Shown one piece after another: positions 48,066 to 57,881 of a stretch of DNA of 64,000 nucleotides. The stretch comes from Rubrimonas cliftonensis. GTDB taxonomy: Bacteria > Pseudomonadota > Alphaproteobacteria > Rhodobacterales > Rhodobacteraceae. The stretch lies in assembly GCF_900107585.1 (NCBI RefSeq), contig NZ_FNQM01000001.1, forward strand, positions 186,001-250,000. Reading direction: 5' to 3'. The notes under the pieces are model-generated. The model saw nothing but the letters and a program-made list of their open reading frames with translations, did not search any database and was not told where the DNA came from. A program made the position numbers and the translations under genes. The stretch's first letter is position 1, and every line of letters begins with the position of its first letter.

Positions 48066-48446
48066 GTGCAGGACGCCTACTACGACGAGGATAGCGCCAC
48101 GTTCGGCGACCGCATGGCCGCGGCGCGGGAGGAAGCCGGGATCGGCGCGACGCAGCTCGCCCAGAAGCTCGGGGTCAAGACGCAGACCATCGCCGCGTGG
48201 GAGACGGACCGCGCGGAGCCGCGCGCGAACCAGTTGCAGACGCTTGCGGGGGTGCTCGGCGTCTCGATGAAATGGCTCATGACCGGCATCGGCGACGGGG
48301 TGGCGCCGCCGCCCGACGCCCACCGCGACGCCACGATCGCGCTGCTGCTCGGCGAACTGCGGGAGGCGCGCATGGCGCAGGCCCGCGCCGCCGAGAAGCT
48401 GGCGCGGATCGAGACGCGGCTGCAGGCGCTGGCCGCGGGCGGCTGA
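48066..48446 (+). CDS. XRE-family transcriptional regulator
   Basis: The 126-residue protein has an N-terminal XRE helix-turn-helix (residues about 12-72; FGDRMAAAREEAGIGATQLA, then QKLGVKTQTIAAWETDRAEP). A C-terminal helical segment (ELREARMAQARAAEKLARIE) probably dimerises. The GTG start at 48066 has GGGGAGG seven bases upstream. It is divergent from the EamA operon and convergent with nlpD. It may regulate the divergent operon, though no clear operator repeat is visible in the 166-base gap. Confidence 0.88.
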   Translation: MQDAYYDEDSATFGDRMAAAREEAGIGATQLAQKLGVKTQTIAAWETDRAEPRANQLQTLAGVLGVSMKWLMTGIGDGVAPPPDAHRDATIALLLGELREARMAQARAAEKLARIETRLQALAAGG

Positions 48447-48532
48447 GGCGACGCGTCGATCCCGAACATCGACAGGACTCCTCATGCCTCGCATCGGCCC
48501 TCAGGCGCGTCGGCGCTCAGCCGGGAAGGAAC

Positions 48533-49639
48533 TCAGCCCGGCAGGAACTCGGACGGGTCGACCGACGCGGCGCCGCGGCGCACCTCGAAGTGAAGCACCG
48601 CGTCCGTGCCGGACTCCGGCGCGGCGACCACGCCGATGGTCTGGCCCTTGCGCACGCGGTCGCCCTGCGCGACCGTCACCCCGTCGACATGGCCGTAGAC
48701 CGTCAGCAGGTCGTTGGCGTGGCGGATGAGCACGATGGTCTGGAGACCGCCGAGCGATTCGGAGACCAGAGCCACCTGACCGTCGGCGGCCGCCGAGACC
48801 GGCGCGCCGGTCGTCGCGCCGAAGTCCACGCCGTCATTGCGCCCGGCGCCGGCGGCGCGACTGTAGGGCCGGACGATCGGGCCGGACACCGGCGCCGCGA
48901 AGGTCGCCGGCGCCGGCGGCGGCGGCGCAACCACGGCGGGCGCGGGGGCGGGCTCGACGACGGCGACGGACGACGGCGCGTCGCGAACCGGCGCCTCTGC
49001 GGGGGCGGGGGGCGTCGCGGGGTCGGGGGCCGGTGCAGGGGCGGGGGTCGGCGTGGGCGCGGCCTCGGGCGTCCCGCTCTGCGGCGTGGGCGAGGGCGGC
49101 GCGGCGTCGTCGCCGAGGCTCGCCTCGATGGCGGCGATGTCGAACCCGGTCGCGCCGGCCGCGGCGGCGGTGGAGGGGGCCGGCGCTTCGGGCGCGGCCG
49201 GCGGCGTCTCAAGCGGCGTCTCGAGCGGCGTCGGGGCGGAGACCTGCGCGACGGACGTTCCGCCGGGGGACGGCGGCAGGATCAGCTCGTCCCCGGCGCG
49301 CGGCTGGTATCCCGCCGGCAAACCGTTGTAGGCGGCCAGCGCCGCCGGCGAGAGGCCGACGCGAGACGCCATCGACGCCACGGTGTCGCCCTGCCGCGCG
49401 ACCACGGCGCGGTAGCCGCCGTAGTCGACCACGCCGCGCGCGTCGGCCGCGCCGGGCTGGAGGGCGGCGATGGCCGCGTTGTCGACGGCGGGCGCGGCGG
49501 GCCGCGGCTGCGGCGCCGACGGCTGGGTGCCGCGATAGACGACCGGCGCCGGCTCGGGTCGCTCGGCGCAGGCCGCGACGGTCAGCGCCGCCGCAAATGC
49601 GGCGCCCACGCCGCTCAACCTGGAAATGCGCTCGCCCAT
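48533..49639 (-). CDS. nlpD: NlpD-like LysM/LytM-domain lipoprotein
   Basis: The 368-residue lipoprotein has a lipobox (LTVAAC near residue 24). A LysM domain follows (residues about 78-122; ARQGDTVASMASRVGLSPAA), then a long Pro/Ala-rich linker and a C-terminal M23/LytM domain. In the peptidase domain the first zinc-ligand His of H-x-G-x-D is Asn (RNDGVDFGA), while the later HFEVRRG is kept. It is therefore probably a non-catalytic amidase activator like E. coli NlpD, acting in cell separation. It is the last gene of the serS-surE-pcm-nlpD operon. Confidence 0.9.
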   Translation of the reverse strand: MGERISRLSGVGAAFAAALTVAACAERPEPAPVVYRGTQPSAPQPRPAAPAVDNAAIAALQPGAADARGVVDYGGYRAVVARQGDTVASMASRVGLSPAALAAYNGLPAGYQPRAGDELILPPSPGGTSVAQVSAPTPLETPLETPPAAPEAPAPSTAAAAGATGFDIAAIEASLGDDAAPPSPTPQSGTPEAAPTPTPAPAPAPDPATPPAPAEAPVRDAPSSVAVVEPAPAPAVVAPPPPAPATFAAPVSGPIVRPYSRAAGAGRNDGVDFGATTGAPVSAAADGQVALVSESLGGLQTIVLIRHANDLLTVYGHVDGVTVAQGDRVRKGQTIGVVAAPESGTDAVLHFEVRRGAASVDPSEFLPG

Positions 49640-49691
49640 GACGTTTCTCCCCTTCGTCTCGCCTCGTGAGGCGCCGCCCGCGGCCGGCGGA

Positions 49692-50402
49692 TCACGCGTC
49701 GCCTTCGGGCAGCCCGGCCAGCAGCGGCACGAAGCGCACTGGAAGCAGCTCGGTGTACTCCAGCCCCTGCGGCGTCTTTACGATCCTTATCAGCTGTTGC
49801 ACATCGTCGCTCTGGCCGACGGGCAGCACCATCACGCCGCCCTCGCGCAGTTGTGAGAGCAGCAGCGCCGGCGGATCCTCCGCCGCCGCCGTCACCATGA
49901 TGCGGTCGAACGGCGCCTGGTCGGGCCAGCCGAGCGCACCGTCGCCCGAGACCAGCGAGACTGAGCCGAGATCGAGCGCCTTGAGCCGTTGGGCGGCTTC
50001 GCGCGCCAGCGCCTTGTGACGCTCGATGGCGTAGACGCGCCGCGCGAGGCGCGCCAGCACGGCGGCCTGGTAGCCCGAGCCGGCGCCGACCTCCAGCACC
50101 TTGCAGCGCGGCGTCGGCGCGAGCGCCTGCGTCATCACGCCCACGACCGAGGGTTGCGATATGGTCTGGCCGCACGCGATGGGCAGGGGCAGGTCGTCAT
50201 AGGCGCGGTCCCGGAACGCGCGGTCCACGAACATGTGGCGCGGCGTCGCCTCGATGGCGGCGAGCACCCGCGCGTCGGTGACGCCGCGGCTGCGCAGGGA
50301 ATAGACGAGCCGCATCATCTGCTCGCGGTCGGGCGCGCCCGGCGCAGCGGCGCCCGCGCCCGCCGGGAGGGAGCCGTGGGGGCCGCCCGGGGCGCGCGTC
50401 AT
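49692..50402 (-). CDS. pcm: Protein-L-isoaspartate O-methyltransferase
   Basis: Pcm starts repair of isoaspartate in damaged proteins using SAM. The 236-residue enzyme has the family substrate segment [20 protein letters not shown], the SAM motif [19 protein letters not shown] and [13 protein letters not shown]. An N-terminal Gly/Ala/Pro-rich extension of about 25 residues precedes the domain. The start is two bases after the surE stop. It sits in the usual surE-pcm-nlpD order. Confidence 0.94.
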   Translation of the reverse strand: MTRAPGGPHGSLPAGAGAAAPGAPDREQMMRLVYSLRSRGVTDARVLAAIEATPRHMFVDRAFRDRAYDDLPLPIACGQTISQPSVVGVMTQALAPTPRCKVLEVGAGSGYQAAVLARLARRVYAIERHKALAREAAQRLKALDLGSVSLVSGDGALGWPDQAPFDRIMVTAAAEDPPALLLSQLREGGVMVLPVGQSDDVQQLIRIVKTPQGLEYTELLPVRFVPLLAGLPEGDA

Positions 50403-50404
50403 GG

Positions 50405-51181
50405 TCAGCCGACGAGCGCGGCGCGCGCGCCGTCGAGCAGGTCGTGCGCGGTGAGATCGGGGCGCATCGGCGTGACGGTGATCCAGCCCTCATGGCCCAG
50501 CACCGCGTCCGACCCCGCCTCGGCGCTGGTGTTGGCGGTGCGGTGCTGGAGCCAGAAGAAGGTGCGGCGCGAGGGCGAGACGTACTCCACGCAGTCGAAC
50601 GTCCCCGAGCCGCGGCGGCCCTGCGGCGCCAGCGCGAAGCCCTTGACCGCCTGCCCTTCGACCGCAGGAAAGTTCACGTTGTAGAAGATGTCGTGGCTCC
50701 ACGGGCAGCCCAGCACCCGGCGCACGGCTTCGGCCCCGTGGGCGCGGGCCGAAGCGAAGGCGTCGGCGGGCGCGTCGTCGCCGCGGCGGTAGTACTGGCT
50801 GAGCGCGACGGCGCGCACGCCCTGCAGCGCGCCCTCCATCGCGGCCCCGATGGTGCCCGAATACACTGCGTCCTCGGCGACGTTGTGGCCCATGTTCACG
50901 CCCGACAGCACCAGATCCGGCTTCACCTCCGCCAGAATGTGATGAACCCCGAGGATGACGCAATCCGCAGGATTGCCGTCCACCGCATAGCGCCGGTCCT
51001 CAAGCTTCGCCAGCCGCATGGGTTTGGTGTAGGAGATGCAGTGCGAGACGCCCGAGCGCTCGTCGCCCGGCGCCACGACCCACACCTCGCCGTCGGGCCC
51101 TGCTATGTCATGTGCGATGGCCTCGGCCACTTTCAGGCCGGGGGCGGTGATCCCGTCGTCGTTGGTCACGAGGATGCGCAT
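50405..51181 (-). CDS. surE: 5'/3'-nucleotidase SurE
   Basis: SurE is a stationary-phase survival nucleotidase. The 258-residue protein starts [20 protein letters not shown] with the metal-binding DD, and has [28 protein letters not shown] and DIFYNVNFP, all diagnostic. Its ATG overlaps the serS stop by one base (TGATG), so the two are coupled. It is separated from pcm by two bases. Confidence 0.95.
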   Translation of the reverse strand: MRILVTNDDGITAPGLKVAEAIAHDIAGPDGEVWVVAPGDERSGVSHCISYTKPMRLAKLEDRRYAVDGNPADCVILGVHHILAEVKPDLVLSGVNMGHNVAEDAVYSGTIGAAMEGALQGVRAVALSQYYRRGDDAPADAFASARAHGAEAVRRVLGCPWSHDIFYNVNFPAVEGQAVKGFALAPQGRRGSGTFDCVEYVSPSRRTFFWLQHRTANTSAEAGSDAVLGHEGWITVTPMRPDLTAHDLLDGARAALVG

Positions 51182-52485
51182 CAGGCGGTTCCGGATTCCA
51201 GGGTTCCATCGGGCGCGATCCGCGTCGCTCCCTTCATGTAGGGCCGCAGGACGGCGGGGACCGTGACGCCCCCCTCCGCGTCCTGCCCGTTCTCCATCAC
51301 CGCGATCAACGCGCGGCCCACGGCGAGGCCGGAACCGTTGAGGGTGTGGACGAATTCGGGCTTCGCCTCCGCCTCGGGCCGGAAGCGGGCGTTCATGCGC
51401 CGCGCCTGGAAGTCGCCACAGAGCGAGCAGGAGGAGATCTCGCGATAGGTGTCCTGCCCCGGCAGCCACACCTCGATGTCATGGGTGCGCCGCGCGCCGA
51501 AACCCATGTCCCCGGTGCAGAGGACCACGGTGCGGAAGGCGAGGCCGAGCCTGGCGAGGACGCCTTCGGCGCAGGCGGTCATGCGGTCGAGTTCGGCGCG
51601 GCCGTCCTCGGGTCGGACGATGGAGACCATCTCGACCTTCTCGAACTGGTGCTGGCGCAGCATCCCGCGCGTGTCCTTGCCCGCGGAACCCGCCTCGGAG
51701 CGGAAGCACTGGGTGTGCGCTGCGTAGCGGCGGGGCAGGGCGGCGGCGTCGAGGATCTGCCCGGCGACGAGGTTGCTCAGCGTCACCTCGGCGGTCGGGA
51801 TCAGCCACCAGCCGTTCTCGGTCCGGTAGAGGTCTTCGGTGAACTTCGGCAACTGCCCGGTGCCGAGCAGCGCTTCGTCGCGCACCAGCACCGGCGTCCA
51901 CGCCTCCGTCAGCCCGTTCTCGTCGATGTGGGTGTCGAGCATGAACTGGGCCAGCGCGCGGTGCAGCCGCGCCAGCGCGCCGGACAGCACCACGAAGCGG
52001 GCGCCGCTGAGCTTCGCGGCGGCCTCGAAATCCATGCAGCCCATAGCCTCGCCAAGCTGCCAATGCTCCCTTGGCGCGAAGTCGAGGCGCGGAGGCTCGC
52101 CGACGCGCCGCAGCTCGACGTTGCCGGCCTCGTCGGCGCCGTCGGGCGTGTCGTCGAAGGGCGCGTTCGGGAGCGCCATCAACTCGGCGGTCAGCGCCTC
52201 GTCGGCGGCCTTCGCCTCGGCCTCCAGCCGGGCGATCTCGTCCTTCTTCTCCGCGACCACGCCGCGCAGACGCTCGAACTCCGCGTCGTCGCCCCGCGCC
52301 TTCGCGGCGCCGACTTCCTTCGAGGCGGCGTTGCGCGCGGCCAGCGCGGCCTCCGCGGCGGTGATGGCGGCCCGCCTGCGGCCGTCGATCTCCAGCAGCG
52401 TCTCCGCCATCGGCGGCAGACCGCGTCGGGCGAGGGCGGCGTCGAAGGCGTCTGGCGCGTCGCGCAGCGTGCGGATGTCATGCAT
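51181..52485 (-). CDS. serS: Seryl-tRNA synthetase
   Basis: This class II synthetase charges tRNA-Ser. The 434-residue protein has an N-terminal coiled-coil arm (residues about 30-110) that grips the tRNA long variable arm. Catalytic motifs 2 and 3 follow: [26 protein letters not shown] and [19 protein letters not shown]. The start [20 protein letters not shown] is standard. It is the first gene of the leftward serS-surE-pcm-nlpD operon and is divergent from yajC across 214 bases. Confidence 0.96.
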   Translation of the reverse strand: MHDIRTLRDAPDAFDAALARRGLPPMAETLLEIDGRRRAAITAAEAALAARNAASKEVGAAKARGDDAEFERLRGVVAEKKDEIARLEAEAKAADEALTAELMALPNAPFDDTPDGADEAGNVELRRVGEPPRLDFAPREHWQLGEAMGCMDFEAAAKLSGARFVVLSGALARLHRALAQFMLDTHIDENGLTEAWTPVLVRDEALLGTGQLPKFTEDLYRTENGWWLIPTAEVTLSNLVAGQILDAAALPRRYAAHTQCFRSEAGSAGKDTRGMLRQHQFEKVEMVSIVRPEDGRAELDRMTACAEGVLARLGLAFRTVVLCTGDMGFGARRTHDIEVWLPGQDTYREISSCSLCGDFQARRMNARFRPEAEAKPEFVHTLNGSGLAVGRALIAVMENGQDAEGGVTVPAVLRPYMKGATRIAPDGTLESGTA

Positions 52486-52699
52486 GGCGTAAACTCGACG
52501 GGCTTGCGGCGAAGCGTGCGGCGGGAGGGCTCATGGCGCGGCTTATGCCGCATCGCACGGGCCTGCGCCAGCGTCGCAGGCCCCGGGTCGGCGCCGGTCG
52601 CCCCCCCATTGCGCCCATGGCGCCCGCGGCTATAGTCCGCGCGACTTTCGCAGGGCCGGTCATGATCCGGCGGACGCACGAGATACGGAGACAACGCCG

Positions 52700-53029
52700 A
52701 TGTTCATTTCGCCCGCCTACGCCCAGGCCGGAGGGGCGCCCGCCGGGGGCGACTTCATCATCCAGCTCATCCCGCTGATCCTGATCTTCGTGATCTTCTA
52801 CTTCTTCCTGATCCGCCCGCAGCAGAAGAAGGCCAAGGAGCACAAGGCGATGATCGACGGCCTGCGCCGCGGCGACCAGATCATCACCCAGGGCGGCGTC
52901 TACGCCAAGGTGACCAAGGTGATGGACGACGCCGTGGAGGCGGAACTTGCGCCCAACGTGAAGGTGAAGGTGGTGAAGTCCACCGTCGCCGCGCTGGTCT
53001 CGAAGTCCGAACCCGCCAACGACAACTGA
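52700..53029 (+). CDS. yajC: Preprotein translocase accessory subunit YajC
   Basis: The 109-residue single-span protein has an N-terminal helix (LIPLILIFVIFYFFLIRPQQ, residues about 22-41), then the conserved KKAKEHKAMIDGLRRGDQII and GGVYAKVTKV cytoplasmic domain. It forms part of the SecDF-YajC complex that aids late steps of Sec export. secD follows after 25 bases. Confidence 0.95.
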   Translation: MFISPAYAQAGGAPAGGDFIIQLIPLILIFVIFYFFLIRPQQKKAKEHKAMIDGLRRGDQIITQGGVYAKVTKVMDDAVEAELAPNVKVKVVKSTVAALVSKSEPANDN

Positions 53030-53054
53030 GCCTGACCCGCATCGGAGGCAGGCC

Positions 53055-54746
53055 ATGCTGCAGTACTCGGCCCTGAAGAAGGCGCTCGTCATCGCGCTCT
53101 GTCTGCTGGGCGTGGCGCTCACGGCGCCCAACTTCTTCTACGAGACCGCCGACGAGGCCGCGCGCGCCCGCGCGCAGGTCGAGCGGCTGGAGGAGCGCGG
53201 CGCGCCGGTTCCGCCGGACCTTGCGGCGCAGGCGGCGGCGTGGCCCTCATGGCTGCCGGGCTCGGTGCTCAACCTCGGGCTCGACCTGCGGGGCGGCGCG
53301 CATCTGCTCGTTGAAGTGCGAGTCGAGGACGTCTACGCCGAGCGCATCGCGTCGCTGTGGCCGGAGGCGCGGTCTGCGCTGCGCGAGGCGCGGGAGGTCG
53401 TGGGGCCGTTCCGAGAGGTCGACGGCGACCGGCAGGCGCTGGAGATCCGCCTGCTGCAGCCCTCCGCGGCGGGCATGGACGCAGCCGTGGGCGCGCTGGA
53501 GGAGATCGCGCAACCCGTGACCTCGGGCATCCTCGGGGGACCGGCCGGCCGCGACATCGCGGTGGAGCGGCTCGGCGACGACCGCCTGCGCGTGACGCTG
53601 ACCGAGGCCGAGCGCGCCGCGGCGCTCGAGCGCACCATGGCGCAGTCGCTGGAGATCGTGCGCCGCCGCGTGGACGAGGCGGGCACCCGCGAGCCCACGA
53701 TCCAGCGGCAGGGCGAGCGGCGCATCCTCATCCAGGTGCCGGGCGTCGGCTCGGCGGAGGAGTTGCTGGCGCTGCTGGGCGAGACCGCGAAACTCTCTTT
53801 CCACGAGGTCGTCAGCCAGACCGAGAACGCGCAGGCGTCGGCGGCGCCGGGCGAGATGATCGTCCCCGACGCCGACCAGGTCGGCCTCTCCTACGTCCTG
53901 CAGAGCGCGCCGACCGTGGCGGGGGAGAACCTCGTCGACGCCTCCACCGGGTTCGACCAGGACGGGCGGCCGGCGGTGAACTTCCGCTTCGACACGGCCG
54001 GCGCGCGCGCCTTCGGCGACTACACCCGCGCAAATGTCGGCAAGGTGTTCGCGATCGTGCTCGACGGGCAGGTGATCTCGGCGCCGCGCATCATCTCCGC
54101 CATCACCGGCGGCTCCGGGCAGATCACCGGCAGCTTCGATGTGGCCGAGGCGAACCGCCTCGCCATCCTGCTGCGGGCGGGCGCGCTGCCGGCGGAGATC
54201 GAGGTGCTGGAGCAGCGCACGGTCGGGCCGGAGCTCGGCGCGGACAGCGTCGCAGCCGGAAAGATCGCGACCGTCGTCGCGCTGATCGCGGTGATGGTGT
54301 TCATGGGGCTGAGCTACGGGCTGTTCGGCCTGTTCGCCAACGTGGCGCTGATCGTCAACATCGCGCTCATCATCGGCGTCCTGTCGGCGCTCGGCGCGAC
54401 GCTGACGCTTCCGGGCATCGCGGGGATCGTGCTGACGATCGGCATGGCGGTGGACGCCAACGTGCTGGTGTTCGAGCGCATCCGCGAGGAACTCAAGCGG
54501 TCGAAGGGGCCGGCGCGCGCGATCGAGGCGGGCTACGAGCGCGCGCTCTCGGCCATCGTCGACGCCAACATCACCACGCTGATCGCCGCCGTGATCCTGT
54601 TCGCGATGGGTTCCGGCCCGGTCAAGGGTTTCGCGGTGACGCTGAGCGTGGGCGTCGTCACCTCGGTGTTCACGGCCATCATGGTCACGCGGCTGATGGT
54701 GGCGACGTGGTTCGAAGCGCGCCGGCCGAAGGCGCTGGCCCTGTGA
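53055..54746 (+). CDS. secD: Protein translocase subunit SecD
   Basis: SecD uses the proton gradient to drive protein release from SecYEG. The 563-residue protein has an N-terminal helix, a large periplasmic domain beginning LNLGLDLRGGAHLLVEV, and five C-terminal transmembrane helices with MAVDANVLVFERIREELKR (Asp in the D-A-N-V motif). It follows yajC by 25 bases and precedes secF by 31 bases. Confidence 0.96.
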   Translation: MLQYSALKKALVIALCLLGVALTAPNFFYETADEAARARAQVERLEERGAPVPPDLAAQAAAWPSWLPGSVLNLGLDLRGGAHLLVEVRVEDVYAERIASLWPEARSALREAREVVGPFREVDGDRQALEIRLLQPSAAGMDAAVGALEEIAQPVTSGILGGPAGRDIAVERLGDDRLRVTLTEAERAAALERTMAQSLEIVRRRVDEAGTREPTIQRQGERRILIQVPGVGSAEELLALLGETAKLSFHEVVSQTENAQASAAPGEMIVPDADQVGLSYVLQSAPTVAGENLVDASTGFDQDGRPAVNFRFDTAGARAFGDYTRANVGKVFAIVLDGQVISAPRIISAITGGSGQITGSFDVAEANRLAILLRAGALPAEIEVLEQRTVGPELGADSVAAGKIATVVALIAVMVFMGLSYGLFGLFANVALIVNIALIIGVLSALGATLTLPGIAGIVLTIGMAVDANVLVFERIREELKRSKGPARAIEAGYERALSAIVDANITTLIAAVILFAMGSGPVKGFAVTLSVGVVTSVFTAIMVTRLMVATWFEARRPKALAL

Positions 54747-54777
54747 CCCGCGTCATCACTCGTGCAAGGAGCGTCCC

Positions 54778-55743
54778 ATGCGACTGATGAGGCTGGTGCG
54801 CGACGACACCCATGTAGGCTTCATGAAGCTGGCGAAGCCGGCGGTGCTGTTCTCCGCCGCGCTGGCGCTGCTGTCGGTGCTGTCGCTCGCGGTGATCGGG
54901 CTCAACTACGGGATCGACTTCCGCGGCGGCGCGGTGGTGATGGCCGAGACGCCCGAGCCGCGGCCCATCGCCGAATGGCGGGCGGCGCTGGGAACGCTGG
55001 AGGCCGGCGACGTCGCCGTGACGTCGATCTCGGACCCCGCCGCCGAGCTGACGGGCGCCGCGCGCAACTCGGTGATGGTGCGCATCGGCGCCGACGACCC
55101 CAACGCCGCCGCCAGCGAGGCCCGCGCGCTGCTGGAGGACGCATTCCCCGACGTCACCATCCTGCAGACCGACGCCGTGGGCGCGAAGGTCTCGGGCGAG
55201 TTGCTCCAGGCCGGCGCGCTGGCGCTGCTGCTCGCGGTGCTGGCGGTGCTCGTCTACATCTGGCTGCGGTTCGAGTGGCAGTTCGCGGTCGGCGCAGTCA
55301 TTGCGCTCGCCCATGACGTGCTGATCACCGTGGGCGTGTTCTCGATCACCGCCACGGAGTTCAACCTGTCGATCATCGCCGCGCTGCTGACGATCATCGG
55401 CTACTCGCTCAACGACACCGTCGTCATCTTCGACCGCGTGCGCGAGAACCTGCGCAAGTTCAAGACCCGGCCGCTGGCGGAGGTGCTGGACCTCGCCATC
55501 AACGAGACGCTCTCGCGGACCTTCATGACCTCGGGCACGACGCTGATCGCGCTGATCGCGCTCTATGTGCTCGGCGGCGAGGTGATCCGCGGCTTCACCT
55601 TCGGCATGATCTTCGGGATCGTGATCGGCACCTACTCGTCGGTGTTCGTCGCGGCGGCGGTGCTGCTGTGGCTGGGCGTGACGCGCGAGCCGCTCGATGC
55701 TGACGCGGCGGCGGGCGTGAAGTTCAGCGACGGCGGCGCCTGA
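54778..55743 (+). CDS. secF: Protein translocase subunit SecF
   Basis: This is the partner of SecD. The 321-residue protein has an N-terminal helix, the LNYGIDFRGGAVVMAET periplasmic start, and helices with SLNDTVVIFDRVRENLRKFK and ETLSRTFMTSGTTLIALIAL, all standard for SecF. The ATG at 54778 is preceded by AAGGAG. The Mth938-like gene follows after 24 bases, a common linkage in alphaproteobacteria. Confidence 0.95.
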   Translation: MRLMRLVRDDTHVGFMKLAKPAVLFSAALALLSVLSLAVIGLNYGIDFRGGAVVMAETPEPRPIAEWRAALGTLEAGDVAVTSISDPAAELTGAARNSVMVRIGADDPNAAASEARALLEDAFPDVTILQTDAVGAKVSGELLQAGALALLLAVLAVLVYIWLRFEWQFAVGAVIALAHDVLITVGVFSITATEFNLSIIAALLTIIGYSLNDTVVIFDRVRENLRKFKTRPLAEVLDLAINETLSRTFMTSGTTLIALIALYVLGGEVIRGFTFGMIFGIVIGTYSSVFVAAAVLLWLGVTREPLDADAAAGVKFSDGGA

Positions 55744-55767
55744 GGGCGGCCCGGTGGTATCGCGCCC

Positions 55768-56136
55768 ATGAAGATGCACGAGGTCGCCTTTCCCGACCGC
55801 CCGCCGATCGACGGCTATGGCGCCGGCGGCTTCCGCATCGGCGGCTACGCCCATCAGGGCGGTCTGCTGCTGCTGCCGGGCAGGGTGGGCGCATGGGCCC
55901 CGGCGCAGCCGCCATCGCCTGCCTGCTTCGCCGACGTCATCGCGGCGGCGGACGCCATCGACATCCTGCTCGTCGGCATGGGGCCGGACATTGCGCCGCT
56001 GCCGCGCGAGACGCGCGCCGCGATCGAGGCGGCGGGGCTGGGCGTCGAGGTGATGGCCACCCCGGCGGCCTGCCGCACCTACAACGTGCTGCTGGCCGAA
56101 GACCGGCGCGTGGCCGCCGCGCTGGCGCCGGTTTGA
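55768..56136 (+). CDS. Mth938-like (DUF498) domain protein
   Basis: The 122-residue protein has a single Mth938/NDUFAF3-like domain: IDGYGAGGFRIGGYAHQGGL, DILLVGMGPDIAPLP and a terminal helix with TPAACRTYNVLLAEDRRVAA. Mitochondrial relatives assist complex I assembly near the inner membrane. The bacterial role is unknown, but linkage to secDF suggests a membrane-insertion or assembly function. It is the last gene of the yajC-secD-secF operon. Confidence 0.9.
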   Translation: MKMHEVAFPDRPPIDGYGAGGFRIGGYAHQGGLLLLPGRVGAWAPAQPPSPACFADVIAAADAIDILLVGMGPDIAPLPRETRAAIEAAGLGVEVMATPAACRTYNVLLAEDRRVAAALAPV

Positions 56137-56156
56137 CGGCGCGAGGTCGGAACGCC

Positions 56157-56187
56157 GGTTCCGGTCGGATCGTTAAGCGTCTATAAC
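56157..56187 (+). promoter_or_regulatory. Possible sodB promoter
   Basis: A -10-like TATAAC (56182-56187) lies 55 bases before the sodB start. The hexamer 17 bases upstream (TTCCGG) matches the -35 consensus poorly. The AT-rich core in a GC-rich gap is the main support. Confidence 0.35.
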
Positions 56188-56242
56188 CCGCGCGACGGCG
56201 CTCGCCGCCGCGCCTGACCACCAGTCCAGAAGGGGCCTTTCC

Positions 56243-56848
56243 ATGGCTTTCACTCTCCCCGATCTGCCCTACGCCCATGACGCGCTGGCCTCGGCCGGCA
56301 TGTCAAAGGAGACGCTGGAGTACCACCACGACATCCACCACAAGGCCTATGTGGACAACGGCGCCAAGCTGCTCGACGGCTCGGGGCACGAGGGCAAGAG
56401 CCTCGAGGAGATCGTCAAGGCGACCTACAAGCCGGGCGAACTCGTGCAGTCCGGCCTGTTCAACAACGCCTCGCAGCATTGGAACCACATCCAGTTCTGG
56501 GAGATGATGGGGCCGAACCCGGGCGGCATGCCGTCGGAACTGGAGAAGCGCATCGTCGACGGCTTCGGCTCGGTCGACAAGTTCAAGGAGGCGTTCTCGG
56601 CCGCCGGCGCCGGCCAGTTCGGCTCGGGCTGGTGCTGGCTCGTCGTCGACGGCGATGGCTCGCTCAAGGTCACCAAGACCGAGAACGGCGTCAACCCGCT
56701 CTGCTTCGGCCAGACCGCCCTGCTCGGCTGCGACGTGTGGGAGCACTCCTACTACATCGACTTCCGCAACAAGCGCCCCGCCTACCTGTCGAACTTCCTC
56801 GACAAGCTTGTGAACTGGGAGAACGTCGCCTCCCGTCTGCCGGGCTGA
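56243..56848 (+). CDS. sodB: Superoxide dismutase, iron type
   Basis: This enzyme dismutates superoxide to oxygen and peroxide. The 201-residue protein has the metal ligands of the Fe/Mn family: His in LEYHHDIHHKAYVD, His in NNASQHWNHIQFWEMM, and the DVWEHSYYIDFRNKRPAYL motif with Asp and His. GAGQFGSGWCWLV and the FNNASQHWNH spacing favour the iron or cambialistic type. AGGGG lies before the ATG. No signal peptide is present, so it is cytoplasmic. Confidence 0.95.
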   Translation: MAFTLPDLPYAHDALASAGMSKETLEYHHDIHHKAYVDNGAKLLDGSGHEGKSLEEIVKATYKPGELVQSGLFNNASQHWNHIQFWEMMGPNPGGMPSELEKRIVDGFGSVDKFKEAFSAAGAGQFGSGWCWLVVDGDGSLKVTKTENGVNPLCFGQTALLGCDVWEHSYYIDFRNKRPAYLSNFLDKLVNWENVASRLPG

Positions 56849-56849
56849 C

Positions 56850-57764
56850 ACGCTCACCCGCCGGCGCCTTCTGCGGGGGCTGGCGGGTCTCGCCATCGGA
56901 TCGTGGGCCGTCGGGGCCTATGCGACGGTGGTCGAGCCGGGTCTGCGCCTGCGCATCCAGCGCTGGGAGGTGCGCCCCGCGATCTGGCCGCGCGGATTAA
57001 CACTGCGGATCGTGGCGCTGGCGGATCTGCATGCCGGCGGGCCGCACATACCGCTGTCCCGCATCGCCCGTATCGTCGAGGCGGCGAACGCCCTGGAGGG
57101 CGACACCGGCGTGCTTCTCGGCGACTACCGCGCCAGCCACAGCTTTGTTCTCGACCGCACGCCGCCCCGTCGCGCGGCGCGCGCGCTGGCGCGGTTCAAA
57201 GCGCGCGCCGGCGTGTTCGCCGTGCTCGGCAACCATGACTGGTGGGACGACATGGCCGAGCAGCGCGACCGGCGCGGGCGCTGCCGGTGGTGGGACGAGC
57301 TGGAGGACGCCGGCCTCGCCGTGCTGCACAACACGGTCGCTCCGGCCTCGGTGGACGGTCGCAGGGTCTGGATCGCTGGCCTCGGCGATCAGCTCGCCTA
57401 TCGGCCGTTCTGGCACGTCGCCCAAGGGCGCGTGTTGCCCGCGGGCGGGCTTGACGATCTGGCGCAGGTCTCGGCGGCCACCCCCGACGACGGCGCGCCG
57501 GCGATCCTGCTCGCCCATGAACCCGACATCTTCCCGCTGGCCCCGCCGAGGTTCGCCGTGACGCTGGCCGGCCACACCCATGGCGGGCAAGTGCGCCTGT
57601 TCGGCTGGTCGCCGATCGTGCCTTCGGCTTTCGGCGCGCGCTACGCCTATGGCCATATCCGCGAGGACGGGCGCGATCTGATGGTCTCGGCCGGTCTCGG
57701 CTGCTCCATCGCGCCGGTGCGCCTCGGCATGCCGCCGGAAATCACCGTGATCGACCTCTCCTGA
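56850..57764 (+). CDS. Metallophosphoesterase, YkuE-like, with an N-terminal signal-like helix
   Basis: The calcineurin-like phosphoesterase has LTLRIVALADLHAGGPHIPL, LLGDYRASHS, VLGNHDWWDD and LAGHTHGGQVRL, giving the metal-binding Asp, His and Asn residues. The first ATG/GTG-type start is GTG 56928, but the frame upstream to 56850 encodes TLTRRRLLRGLAGLAIGSWA, a twin-arginine-like signal found in homologues. No ATG, GTG or TTG exists in that stretch. ACG at 56850, one base after the sodB stop, takes the place of the expected start Met. It is probably exported and cotranscribed with sodB. Confidence 0.82.
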   Translation, partial: TLTRRRLLRGLAGLAIGSWAVGAYATVVEPGLRLRIQRWEVRPAIWPRGLTLRIVALADLHAGGPHIPLSRIARIVEAANALEGDTGVLLGDYRASHSFVLDRTPPRRAARALARFKARAGVFAVLGNHDWWDDMAEQRDRRGRCRWWDELEDAGLAVLHNTVAPASVDGRRVWIAGLGDQLAYRPFWHVAQGRVLPAGGLDDLAQVSAATPDDGAPAILLAHEPDIFPLAPPRFAVTLAGHTHGGQVRLFGWSPIVPSAFGARYAYGHIREDGRDLMVSAGLGCSIAPVRLGMPPEITVIDLS

Positions 57765-57881
57765 GCGCCATCGACCCTGCGGCGTGGCGGGCGTCCTAGC
57801 GGGCCGCGCGCAGCGCCGGCGATCGGTCGGAGCGCGCCCGGCGCTCCGGCCGGGCCGCGCGGGCTGTTGCTCAGCGGCGCC

